Shown: positions 1 through 8,200 of the stretch, piece after piece
How positions within the stretch are numbered: position 1 is the first letter of the stretch
Layout: the number at the start of each line of letters is the position of its first letter
DNA from: Adhaeribacter terrigena
Lineage (GTDB): Bacteria > Bacteroidota > Bacteroidia > Cytophagales > Hymenobacteraceae
Direction: 5' to 3'
DNA length: 64,000 nt
Assembly (NCBI RefSeq): GCF_016623615.1
Contig: NZ_JAEHFX010000001.1
Location: 372,001 to 436,000, forward strand
Position numbers and translations under genes: made by a program
The notes under the pieces: model-generated
What the model saw: the letters and a program-made list of their open reading frames with translations, nothing else
Database searches by the model: none
What the model was told of the DNA's origin: nothing

Positions 1-2
1 GC

Positions 3-78
3 AAAACCATACCGTTTTAGGGCTTTTTTACCCCCAAGGAAGGTCGCTTGAAACGCTATGGTTTTAAGCAAAAAAAAA
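3..78. repeat. 29-nt intergenic element, two copies at the window edge
   Basis: A minus-strand copy (3-18, cut by the window edge) and a plus-strand copy (50-78) of the dispersed 29-nt element. The plus copy begins on the last bases of a possible TGA stop at 49-51 and runs into the hairpin at 70-105, the same stop-element-terminator order seen at 44990-45070 and 49840-49903. This hints that a plus-strand gene ends at the left edge, but 51 bases are too few to say so. Confidence 0.6.
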
Positions 79-105
79 CGCCGCCAGGTAAATCCGGCAG
101 CGTTT
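70..105 (-). terminator. Rho-independent terminator after the DinB gene
   Basis: An imperfect GC-rich stem (AAACGCTGCCGG against CCTGGCGGCGTTT) is followed on the minus strand by a run of nine T. It lies 20 bases after the stop of the DinB-family gene. The plus strand could also use it. Confidence 0.75.
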
Positions 106-124
106 AATTTCCTTTCAAAGTCGG

Positions 125-598
125 TTAAACCAGCACTTTATTTTTTATCACTTTCTTCAGCGCCATTACGTAGCCCAGGTGAATGCCTTCGTGGAATGGC
201 AGGAATGAAATGGCCTCGTCGATATTCTGAATGGCTACGCCGTAGCGGGTAGTCCAGGGCGTATAATTGGTGAAAATATTTTGCCCATAATCGGTTTCCA
301 GTTGGTCTAACGTAGTGAAAAGCATTTCTTTGATCTTTTCTACTTCTTCCGCAGTAACACGCTGCTCGGGTTTGCTTTCGGGTTTGTAAGCCAGGAAAAA
401 TGCATTTTCAATTTTTAAAGGCAGACCCGCCCGGAAATAGCAAACGCCTTGCTGCGCCGCAATCAGGTGCGCCACGTTCCAGATAATATTGTTATTAAAG
501 CCGGCCGGAATTTCGTTTATTTCTTCTATTGTAAGATCATGGATGAGGTTAAGTAAAGCCTCACGGGTTTTGCGAATGGTTTCTATTTGCGGGTGCAT
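125..598 (-). CDS. DinB-family protein
   Basis: A 157-residue cytoplasmic protein of the DinB/YfiT-like four-helix-bundle superfamily. The family's metal-binding histidine triad is visible: H44 in NVAHLIAAQ, and H136 and H140 in FHEGIHLGY. Length is typical for the family (about 150-170). Members bind a divalent metal and many are thiol-dependent transferases or have unknown substrates, so no reaction is assigned. The gene appears to stand alone: terminators lie before it (706-738, ending the toxin unit) and after it (70-105). The start ATG fits the beginning of the first helix. Confidence 0.85.
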   Translation of the reverse strand: MHPQIETIRKTREALLNLIHDLTIEEINEIPAGFNNNIIWNVAHLIAAQQGVCYFRAGLPLKIENAFFLAYKPESKPEQRVTAEEVEKIKEMLFTTLDQLETDYGQNIFTNYTPWTTRYGVAIQNIDEAISFLPFHEGIHLGYVMALKKVIKNKVLV

Positions 599-685
599 TT
601 TCAGACGAATGTAGGTTAAAAATAAGGATAAATGGTGCCCGAATTTAGAAGAAAGTTAAGCAAATGCAAAGCTAAGTTTGTAAAG

Positions 686-714
686 AAAACGATAGGGTTT
701 AGATGAAAAAACGC
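686..714 (+). repeat. 29-nt intergenic element, slightly degenerate
   Basis: Starts AAAACGATAGGGTTTA and has an A-rich end at the right spacing, but its last bases already form the first arm of the hairpin at 706-738. The order element-then-terminator on the same strand matches other copies. Confidence 0.5.
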
Positions 715-738
715 TGATGAAATATTACCGCAGCGTTT
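706..738 (-). terminator. Terminator after the toxin-antitoxin unit
   Basis: Perfect 8-bp arms (AAACGCTG at 709-716 and CAGCGTTT at 731-738) followed on the minus strand by a T run. It lies directly after the restored end of the broken toxin gene (742), which supports that end as the original stop. Confidence 0.75.
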
Positions 739-741
739 AAA

Positions 742-1050
742 TCACATTTTAATGTTCCTTAATTTATCAGGATCCTGGCGGGTATCGAATAGCGCACCTA
801 TAAAAATGATGTCTTTTTCAACCCAGTAAATGAGCTTGTAATTCCCCTCGACCAAATATCAATATTCGTTTTTCTTGCTTTTCAATAAAACTTCATGCTG
901 CCCCATTGTTGGTTGACTGGGCAATAATTTCGTTTTACTAACCAGATCTTTTGAAATTTTCCGGGCTACGTCCAGGCTGGCAGTTGTTTTATAAAAGTCG
1001 AAAATTGCTTCAAGTTGCACAATTGCACTATCGGTCCAGACAATTTTCAT
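742..1050 (-). pseudogene. ParE/RelE-type toxin with one in-frame stop codon
   Basis: The first 63 codons read as the N-terminal part of a type II toxin of the ParE/RelE fold (MKIVWTDSAIVQLEAIFDFY). Codon 64 (859-861) is TGA. The same frame then continues without a shift for 38 more codons as YLVEGNYKLIYWVEKD and IFIGALFDTRQDP, which is the typical C-terminal half of these toxins, and stops at 742. A functional relative would be about 102 residues with Arg or a similar residue at 64; CGA to TGA is a single change. The ATG overlaps the antitoxin stop by four bases (ATGA), so translation is coupled. Either the toxin is dead, or the stop is read through or is a sequencing error. Confidence 0.8.
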
Positions 1051-1289
1051 GACCAGGAATCAATATCCTTTTCCAGGTCTTCGGCGCTTCTGAAACGGCC
1101 ATTGGCAGCATCGTCTTCGGCGCTGTCTATCATTTTATTGAACTCCTCCATGGACATGGGATTTACTTCGGCCGCGTATAATTTCTGTTTTTCTGATTGC
1201 AGGATTTGTTCGAATTTAGCTACGATTTTTTCGTTGTTCAGCCGCAAGAATTCTTGTACAAAATGTATTTTCCGAGCTTGTATGTCCAT
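1047..1289 (-). CDS. Antitoxin of a type II ParE/RelE toxin-antitoxin pair
   Basis: An 80-residue, acidic, mostly helical protein directly upstream of the toxin gene with a 4-bp ATGA overlap. The order antitoxin-toxin is the usual one. The C-terminal half (PMSMEEFNKMIDSAEDDAAN, then RFRSAEDLEKDI) resembles antitoxins paired with RelE/ParE toxins in Bacteroidota; no classical DNA-binding motif stands out in the N-terminus. It should wrap and neutralise the toxin and may repress the operon. Because the toxin frame is interrupted, the antitoxin is intact but may have nothing to neutralise. Confidence 0.75.
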   Translation of the reverse strand: MDIQARKIHFVQEFLRLNNEKIVAKFEQILQSEKQKLYAAEVNPMSMEEFNKMIDSAEDDAANGRFRSAEDLEKDIDSWS

Positions 1290-1361
1290 AATGAAATCTT
1301 TTCAAGTAAAATTAAATTGAAAATTACGCTTTTGTTTAGAACAATTTTTGAGAACTTTTAA

Positions 1362-1745
1362 TTAAAAAATAAACTCTAAAATTTTAGGTGAAAGCCACCC
1401 AACAATTCCAATTAATGTACCTATTACAATAGAGTAAATTGCAATCTTACGAGTTTTGATATTTTCCTCATAAGTTCTATAGTATTCTCTTCCTTTTTGT
1501 TTAATCCTTGATTTAACAAAAATATTCTCAGTTGAATCTTCCGGGAAATCACGACCCAGCATACGTAATCCTTTGTAATTGTAGATGCTTTCTTGCTCTA
1601 TATAGTCTTGGGCTTCTTCAAGAATTGTTTCTAAATATTCTTTTGATGGTATATCTTTTTTACCAAAAGCATTTCTAACGTCATAAAAATTTCCATCATC
1701 ATGCTTAGATAAATATTTTAAGATTTTTAATTGAACTTGGTTCAT
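1362..1745 (-). CDS. Hypothetical protein with one C-terminal membrane helix
   Basis: 127 residues, family not recognised. The N-terminal part (MNQVQLKILKYLSKHDDGNF) looks like a small winged-helix-like or helical domain. A charged linker follows, and residues about 106-125 (IYSIVIGTLIGIVGWL) form a single membrane helix ending at the C-terminus, so it is probably a tail-anchored inner-membrane protein with its N-terminus in the cytoplasm. Its base composition is clearly more AT-rich than its neighbours, which may indicate a separate origin. No operon partner: the toxin-antitoxin unit lies 73 bases further on the same strand. Confidence 0.6.
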   Translation of the reverse strand: MNQVQLKILKYLSKHDDGNFYDVRNAFGKKDIPSKEYLETILEEAQDYIEQESIYNYKGLRMLGRDFPEDSTENIFVKSRIKQKGREYYRTYEENIKTRKIAIYSIVIGTLIGIVGWLSPKILEFIF

Positions 1746-1766
1746 CTTATAAATATTTTAACCACT

Positions 1767-1783
1767 AAAACGCTATCCTTTTT
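1767..1783 (+). repeat. Degenerate copy of the 29-nt element
   Basis: Only the first half survives (AAAACGCTATCCTTTTT); the A-rich end at the expected spacing is missing. It lies between the start of the small membrane protein and the stop of the M1 peptidase. Confidence 0.4.
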
Positions 1784-1792
1784 CCTCCAGAC

Positions 1793-4135
1793 CTACTCCC
1801 CACTACTACCACCAGCTCCACCAGAACCCTGCTGCTTCAACTGCTCCCGCATCGGATTCGTACCGCGTTCATTCCGGTCTTTAAACAACTCAAACCGCGA
1901 AGGCGCTAAACGTCTTGGAAAACTATTATTATTCAGATCAATATCCGCCGTTTCTAAAAACGGATCCAGCGTAAACGACACTACCGGCTTTTCAGTAATG
2001 AAAACCTTGGTTATTTTTTCGTTGTTCATGCGCCAGATCTCGGCCGGAATTCTTAACGTTTCTTCGGTACCGTCGTCGTATTTCATCTGCACAATTAATG
2101 GCATAATTAACCCGCCAATATTCCGGAAATCGACTTCGTAAAAGTGCAAGCCTTTGTCCAGAATAGCTTTTTCCTGTGGGCTGAGTGAGTTGTAATAAGC
2201 CTGGTAACGCGCTTTATCAGAAGCGGTAGTTTCCAGCGGATTGTAGGCGTTGTAGAAATCTTTCAGCTCCGGTTTTTCCTCTACCAGCGTGCGCGTAATG
2301 CTTTTCAGGTTTTCCTGCTGCGACAAGGTTTTCGGGGTGTTATTCTGCGCGCTTAGTTTTTTGGCGTTTTCAATTTTCGGGTTTTTAGAGTCAATTGTAT
2401 ACCATTTTACGCTTTCCAGGGCGATGTCGGTGTGGTCGGTGGTGTAGAACCAGCCGCGCCAGAACCAGTCCAGATCCACGCCCGAAGCATCTTCCATGGT
2501 CCGGAAAAAGTCGGCCGGCATCGGGTGGCGGAATTTCCAGCGGCGCGAATATTCCTTAAAAGCATAATCGAAAAGTTCGCGGCCCATTACCGTTTCGCGC
2601 AGAATATTCAGCGCCGTGGCCGGTTTGCCGTAAGCGTTATTGCCAAACTGCTGAATGCTTTCCGAATTAGTCATGATGGGTTCCAGCGTGCTTTTGTCGC
2701 TTTTCATGTAGTCCACAATTTTGTATGGTTCTCCCCGGCGGGATGGGTAATCGCGCTGCCATTCCTGTTCGGTTAAATACTGCACAAACGTGTTCAGGCC
2801 TTCGTCCATCCAGCTCCACTGGCGCTCGTCGGAGTTAATGATCATCGGGAAAAAGTTGTGACCCACTTCGTGAATAATTACCGAGATCATGCCGTATTTG
2901 GTGGTTTCAGAATACGTGCCATCGGCCTCCGGACGACCGCCGTTAAAGCTCAGCATCGGGTATTCCATGCCGCCCACCGCGCCGTGCACCGAAATGCAAA
3001 CCGGGTAAGGGTAAGGCACCGTAAACCTCGAATAAACCTTCAGCGTGTGCGCAATCACTTCGGTAGAATACTGCCCCCAAAGCGGATTCCCTTCTTTCGG
3101 GTAAAACGACATGGCCATAACTGGTTTGCCTTCGATTTTCACCTGCATGGCATCCCAGATAAATTTACGCGAACTCGCCCAGGCAAAATCGCGCACATTC
3201 TTCGCCGTAAACGTCCAGGTTTTCTTTTTGCTGGCTTTGCTTTTTTCGTTCTTTTCGGCTTCACTTTGGCTTACAATCAGCACCGGTTTTTTCGCGTTCT
3301 CCGCTTTTTTCAACCGGTTTTTCATTTCTGAAGAGAGTACCTGTTCGGCGTTCTGCAATTCGCCGGTAGCAGTTACTAAATGGTCGGCCGGCACGGTTAA
3401 GCTTACTTTGTAGTCACCGAAAGGCAGGGCAAATTCGCCGCGGCCCAGGTATTGTTTGTGCTGCCAGCCGTTCACATCGTCGTAAACCGCCATGCGCGGA
3501 AACCACTGCGCCATCTGGTACAAATAGTTGCCGTCTTTTTCAAAGTATTCGTACCCGCTGCGGCCGCCAATTTTACGCTGGTTGTTAATGTTGTGGTGCC
3601 ACTTAATGGTGAAACTGTAGCTGCCTTTCGGATTCAGGGTTTGCGGCAGGTCTACACGCATCATGGTTTTGTTGATCGTATATTTCAGCGCCTTGTTCGT
3701 TTTGGCATCTTTCACGCTTTCAATTTTAAAGCCGCCGTCAAATCCCTGCTGCTGCATGTATTCCACCGCCGAAAACGTCATGCGGTCCTTGATTTCTCCG
3801 GTTCGGGTCAAAGCCGAAATGCTTTCCTTGTCAAAAATATTCTGGTCCAGCTGTACCCACAAATACGTCAGTTTATCCGGGGAAAGGTTGGTATAGGTAA
3901 TGGTTTCCGTACCTTTCAAAGACTGGTTTTCATCGTTCAGTTCGGCGGAAATTACGTAATCGGCGCGCTGCTGCCAGTATTGGTGGCCCGGTGCGCCGGA
4001 AGCGGTCCGGTAGGTATTTGGCGTAGGCAATTCCTGCCCCAGTTGCCGGAATTTACTCTGGTCGGTATTGCTTTGCGCGAAGGCGAAGCTAATGGAAAAC
4101 GCTAGGAAAAAAGCAGCAAAAAGTCGTTTCAACAT
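1793..4135 (-). CDS. M1-family metallopeptidase, secreted
   Basis: A 780-residue zinc aminopeptidase-like protein with a signal peptide (residues 1-20, cut after FAFAQ), so it acts in the periplasm or outside. The catalytic set of the M1 family is complete: HEVGH at 422-426, the third zinc ligand E445 after the usual 18-residue spacer (WMDEGLN), and a GGMEYP motif at 388-393 in place of GAMEN. The N-terminal beta-sandwich begins at about residue 50 (YWQQRADYVISAELND). The C-terminus ends in a Gly/Ser-rich tail without a T9SS sorting domain. It is a distant paralogue of the M1 gene at 50683-53631 and lacks that gene's beta-barrel extension. No operon partner is evident. Confidence 0.92.
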   Translation of the reverse strand: MLKRLFAAFFLAFSISFAFAQSNTDQSKFRQLGQELPTPNTYRTASGAPGHQYWQQRADYVISAELNDENQSLKGTETITYTNLSPDKLTYLWVQLDQNIFDKESISALTRTGEIKDRMTFSAVEYMQQQGFDGGFKIESVKDAKTNKALKYTINKTMMRVDLPQTLNPKGSYSFTIKWHHNINNQRKIGGRSGYEYFEKDGNYLYQMAQWFPRMAVYDDVNGWQHKQYLGRGEFALPFGDYKVSLTVPADHLVTATGELQNAEQVLSSEMKNRLKKAENAKKPVLIVSQSEAEKNEKSKASKKKTWTFTAKNVRDFAWASSRKFIWDAMQVKIEGKPVMAMSFYPKEGNPLWGQYSTEVIAHTLKVYSRFTVPYPYPVCISVHGAVGGMEYPMLSFNGGRPEADGTYSETTKYGMISVIIHEVGHNFFPMIINSDERQWSWMDEGLNTFVQYLTEQEWQRDYPSRRGEPYKIVDYMKSDKSTLEPIMTNSESIQQFGNNAYGKPATALNILRETVMGRELFDYAFKEYSRRWKFRHPMPADFFRTMEDASGVDLDWFWRGWFYTTDHTDIALESVKWYTIDSKNPKIENAKKLSAQNNTPKTLSQQENLKSITRTLVEEKPELKDFYNAYNPLETTASDKARYQAYYNSLSPQEKAILDKGLHFYEVDFRNIGGLIMPLIVQMKYDDGTEETLRIPAEIWRMNNEKITKVFITEKPVVSFTLDPFLETADIDLNNNSFPRRLAPSRFELFKDRNERGTNPMREQLKQQGSGGAGGSSGE

Positions 4136-4260
4136 TATGAATAATTGTGCGGATTAAAAAATGGGAATGTGAAAATGCTTTTTCAGAAAAGCAAAAGCGC
4201 ATTGCTGAACAAGATACAATTTTTAGAGCAGATTTCCGAAAAGGAGGATATGGAGGAATT

Positions 4261-4395
4261 CATTGCCGTCTGCTATAGTTGACGGTACTAGCAGATGATT
4301 TTTAATTGGCTTTAGCCTAAATCATACTTAGAAAATTTGGCTAAAGCCGGGCAGAGATTCTGTCTGAATACCATCAGCTAAAGCAGACGGCAATG
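4261..4395. repeat. 135-bp imperfect inverted repeat
   Basis: The outer 13 bp are perfectly inverted (CATTGCCGTCTGC at 4261-4273 and its complement at 4383-4395). Imperfect arms follow, and then a second inner pair (GGCTTTAGCCTAAAT at 4308-4322 and ATTTGGCTAAAGCC at 4335-4348). It carries no open frame and no obvious target-site duplication. A half copy of its right arm lies at 41161-41188, so it belongs to a dispersed palindromic repeat family, MITE-like or REP-like. It fills most of the gap between the M1 start and the HupE-like gene. Confidence 0.75.
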
Positions 4396-4414
4396 AAAGG
4401 AAAGTTAATAATTC

Positions 4415-5002
4415 TCAGTCAGCAAAAATCCCGAATAAAATATAAGCCGAAACCAGCGCTGTTATGGAAGAAACCACCATGATCCAGGTCTTCCGCGGCA
4501 ACAACCGGGCAGCAAAAGTGTTCAAAAGCAAAGCCAGCAGCACAATCAAAACCTGCCCGATCTCGATGCCCACGTTAAAAGCAAACAGTTCTAAAACCGG
4601 CTTGCTTTCCTTTCCCAAAAGCATCTTCAGGTAGTTCGAAAAGCCCAGGCCGTGGATCAAACCGAAACCGGCCGCCAACAGATTTTGCGTGCCAAACCCT
4701 ACCGTTTTTGCGCCCAATCTGGTTTGCTGGAAAATATTAAAAAGGCTGGTAAAAAGAATGGTAACCGGGATCAGCGTTTCAATTAAGCTTTCGTTTACCG
4801 GAATGATTTGCAGCACCGCCAAAGCCAGCGTAACGGAATGCCCGATGGTAAAAGCCGTAGCCAGCAAAACCACGTTCCGCCAGTTGCGCCACACAAAAGG
4901 CGCGGCCAACGCTACCAGAAAAGCCAGGTGATCGTAAGCCTGTAAATTTAAAATGTGGTGAAAACCAAGTTGCAGGTAAGCCGAAAAAACCGAATCGTTC
5001 AA
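4415..5002 (-). CDS. HupE/UreJ-like membrane protein
   Basis: 195 residues with about six hydrophobic segments, an inner-membrane protein. Conserved His/Asp positions of the HupE/UreJ_2 group are visible: HH at 15-16, DH at 24-25 (QAYDHLAFL), H54 in FTIGHSVTLAL, and the GLIHGLGFSNYL stretch near residue 118. Relatives have been linked to nickel or cobalt uptake, but hydrogenase or urease genes are absent here, so the substrate is open. It is read alone, away from the repeat cluster at 5056-5215. Confidence 0.8.
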   Translation of the reverse strand: MNDSVFSAYLQLGFHHILNLQAYDHLAFLVALAAPFVWRNWRNVVLLATAFTIGHSVTLALAVLQIIPVNESLIETLIPVTILFTSLFNIFQQTRLGAKTVGFGTQNLLAAGFGLIHGLGFSNYLKMLLGKESKPVLELFAFNVGIEIGQVLIVLLALLLNTFAARLLPRKTWIMVVSSITALVSAYILFGIFAD

Positions 5003-5055
5003 GAGTAATTATCTGTGGTTGTTCGTGTAAATATAAGCCTGAAGTTCGGGTTTGG

Positions 5056-5215
5056 AAAACGGTATACTTGCAAGCTTAAAAAGTCAGCGAAATCTTTTAA
5101 TCTGTTTCACCGGCGATCAAAAATGGTATGGTTTCAGCCCCAAAAAGTCGAACAATCGAATCTCAAACATTCGAACAATCGAGAAAAAAACGCTATGGTT
5201 TTCAGCCGGAAAACT
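5056..5215 (+). repeat. Three tandemly spaced 29-nt elements
   Basis: Complete 29-nt copies at 5056-5084, 5120-5148 and 5187-5215, all on the plus strand, separated by 35-38 bases and pointing into the terminator at 5239-5270. The spacers are unrelated to each other. They fill the gap between the HupE-like gene start and the end of the first giant T9SS gene. Confidence 0.85.
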
Positions 5216-5238
5216 CTCAAGCCGGAAAATGGAGCCAT

Positions 5239-5270
5239 AAAAAAAGCCCCGGCAATTTGCCGGGACTTTT
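5239..5270 (-). terminator. Terminator of the first giant T9SS gene
   Basis: A stem of GCCCCGGCAA against TTGCCGGGAC, flanked by A and T runs, 20 bases after the stop codon at 5291. It differs at one position from the terminators at 11142, 16492 and 22114, which are otherwise identical. Confidence 0.9.
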
Positions 5271-5290
5271 ATCAGACTGGTGAGCAAAAA

Positions 5291-8200
5291 TTATTGAACG
5301 ATCAAACGCGTAACGCTTACTTTATTTTCAGAAGTAACTTTCAGTAGGTACGTTCCGGCCGCTAGACCTTGCAGGTTCATGTTGGCTTCCGGTTGACCGG
5401 CTTTCACGTTTTCAGTAGCAATTAACTGCCCGGCCAGGTTGTAGACCGCCAGGCTGGCAGCCTGCTTCAGCCCGTTCAGTTTCACCTTGAAATTACCGTT
5501 GTTCGGGTTCGGATAAACGCTGATCAAATTCGCTGTCAGGTTCTCTTTCACGCCGGTAGTAATGCGGTAATGTTGCAATTTAATGTTGTCGATCAGGTTA
5601 GCCGTTCCGGTTCCGTTCGCATAACCTTCTTTCACGTTGCTCTCCAAGCCTATCTGAATAGAAGGCTGGTTCAGGAAAGAAGAAAGATCGAGCTTCACGT
5701 GCGACCAGGTTGCTCCGGCAGCGCCGTAACCACCAATCGGCGGGTTGTAAGTGTTACCAACCTGACGGCCGTTTACCGTAACCCGGAAATTGGTGTTGTA
5801 TTTCGAAGCTTTAAACAATTGTTTCAAGTCGAAAGACAGGATCAGGGAATCGGCAGCGCTGCCCGGAGTTGGCATGATACACATGTAAACGCCAGAGAAG
5901 TGCTCCGGATTTACGTCCCATGGGCTTTTAATGCCCACCGGAATATCCCAGCTGTTATGATCAACGCCATCCATAATAATGCCTTTGGTTGAATTCACGC
6001 CGAAGCTGGCCGCCGTATCTTCCTTTACGTTAGATCTGGCGTTCACAACTTTGCGCAGTGCGTCCAGGCCATTAGCTGCCGTTTCGAAGTCGATGTTGAT
6101 GTTGGAAGATGTCATCAGCGAGTTCGTTACTTTCAGCGTATCGGCATCGTTGCCTGCATTATTATCGCCGCTCAGTGCTGTACTGGCAACAATGGTGTAC
6201 GGGCCGGCAACCGACATATCCGTTTTTACCGTGAAGGTATAGTTAGCGGTTGCATTATAAGCCAGCGAACCGTTATAAACTTCGTTCGCTTTCACTACGC
6301 CGTTTACCGAATAGGTTACTGGAATAGCGGTTTGCGTGCTGGTACCAAAGTTTTTGATCGTTACCGTAATGCTTTCCTGGGCCGAAAGACCGCAGTTAGC
6401 CGCCGGGCCCGAAACAGCCACAATACCCACGTTATCTACCGGAACAGAGAATTCGTAAGCGCCGGCATCCGGCGTAGTAGTGCTGCGCGGCGCGCCGTTA
6501 ATGTCGTCGGTTACCGCTGCAACCGGACGGCCCACGTTGTCGATGCTAAGGCCGTTCGGCAGGTAATTTCCGGCGGCGGCATTGGCAAATACCGGGTTTC
6601 CGGCTACTGAATTCTGGTCGAAAGCGCCGTTGTTAATACCTTTCCACAGCGCCAGGGTTGGATAGTCGCTCGTGCCATAACGGCCCAGGTTACCCACTGT
6701 AACGTTAAATACGTTGTTGTTGCTGATAATGGCAGAAGTGGTCGTATTCAGGTAAAGCGCATATTTAGCACCGGTAGCGCTGCTGGTCATATTCACAATG
6801 TTGTTTACAAACTGAATGTTGCTGGCTACTACCGTCTGGTAGAAAGCACGTACATCGCCATCGTTGTTGGCATTGGAAATATCGAAAGTGTTGTTGAAAA
6901 CGTGCATGCCGTCGCTGCCTACGTTGTAAATACCGTAGATCGCATCGTAGCTGTTGGTGTTGTAGATCAGGTTGTTTTTAACAATATTCTCGGCACCAAC
7001 CGGAGCATCGTTCGAGCTGAAATGAATCGCATATAGATCCGTATCCAGGGCAGTGCCGGTAATAGCACCACCGTGCGTATTATGGATCCGGTTTTTGCTG
7101 ATCACGGTCTGCTGCGAGTTGCCGGCTACTTCAATGCCTCTGCAGGTTCCAACATCGGCCAGGGTAGGGCGGCTCATGTCGTTGCCTTCCACCAGCGTAC
7201 CTTTTACGGCATTCAGTTTAATGGCCGTAGCGTAGAAATCGCGGATCGTATTGTTAATGATCTGGTTATTGCCAGCCAGGGTCAGGTCGCCGTTCAGGTG
7301 AATAGCTTTATGACCACCGGTAATGGTGTTGCCGGAAATTACGTTGCCATTGCCGGTATTGCCTGCTATGGTAACGGCCGCGTTGGCATTCGAGAAAACA
7401 ATACCGGTAGCATTAGACTCCACGCTGGAAGTAGACAAAATGCTGATGGTGTTGTTGCTGATTGTGTTGTTGTCGGCGCCATTGGTAAAGTGCAGTCCCC
7501 AGCCAAAAACCGGGTCTGTGGTAGCAATGGTAAAGTTCGAGATCGTAACGAAATCGGTACCGTCTAATTTAATAACCGCACGGTTGGCCGAAGTGGGAGC
7601 AAACGAAATGGTGTTGCCGTTACCGTTAAAAGTTACCGTGTTGGTAGCGCTGCTGCCGTTAATGCTCAGGAATTCTACCTGCTCGTTATAAGGGCCCGTG
7701 GCATTGGTAACGTTGAAAACAACCGGACCGCTGATGCCGCAATTGTTCAGGCTTTGGGCTGCTGCCGAAATGCTCTGGAAATTGGTAGCCGAAGCCGGGC
7801 TGTTTTTGTCAATTGTATACGTACCGGCTAAAGGCGCGCAGGCATAAAGCGTAGTGGTAAAGCAGTCGTTAGCCGTATTCGAGTCGGTAGTGTTGTTTGG
7901 CGTAGCGGTGCAGAACTCAAGGTTGTAAACCCCAGCTGCAAACGTAAAGTTACCAATGGTAACCGGCGCAGAAACCTGGCCGCCCGCTAAAGAACCGATC
8001 CAGTTGAAAGGCGTTTGAGCCACTCCGTTCACCGTCCAGTTAATTGCCAGACTGGTAAGGTTGGTTGCACCGTAGTTTTTGATCGAAACTTGTACAGCTT
8101 GCTGAAAGCCTGGAACTGCCGGGGTAACCGGCGAAACCAAAGCCAGAATCCCGGCATCGAAACCAACCGGCACAAATTCATAAGCACCTGGGTCTGGCGT

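Noticed and set aside
1-51. A plus-strand frame of 16 codons that ends in TGA at 49-51
   Set aside because: It overlaps a minus-strand copy of the 29-nt element at 3-18, and elements elsewhere avoid coding DNA; too short to judge.
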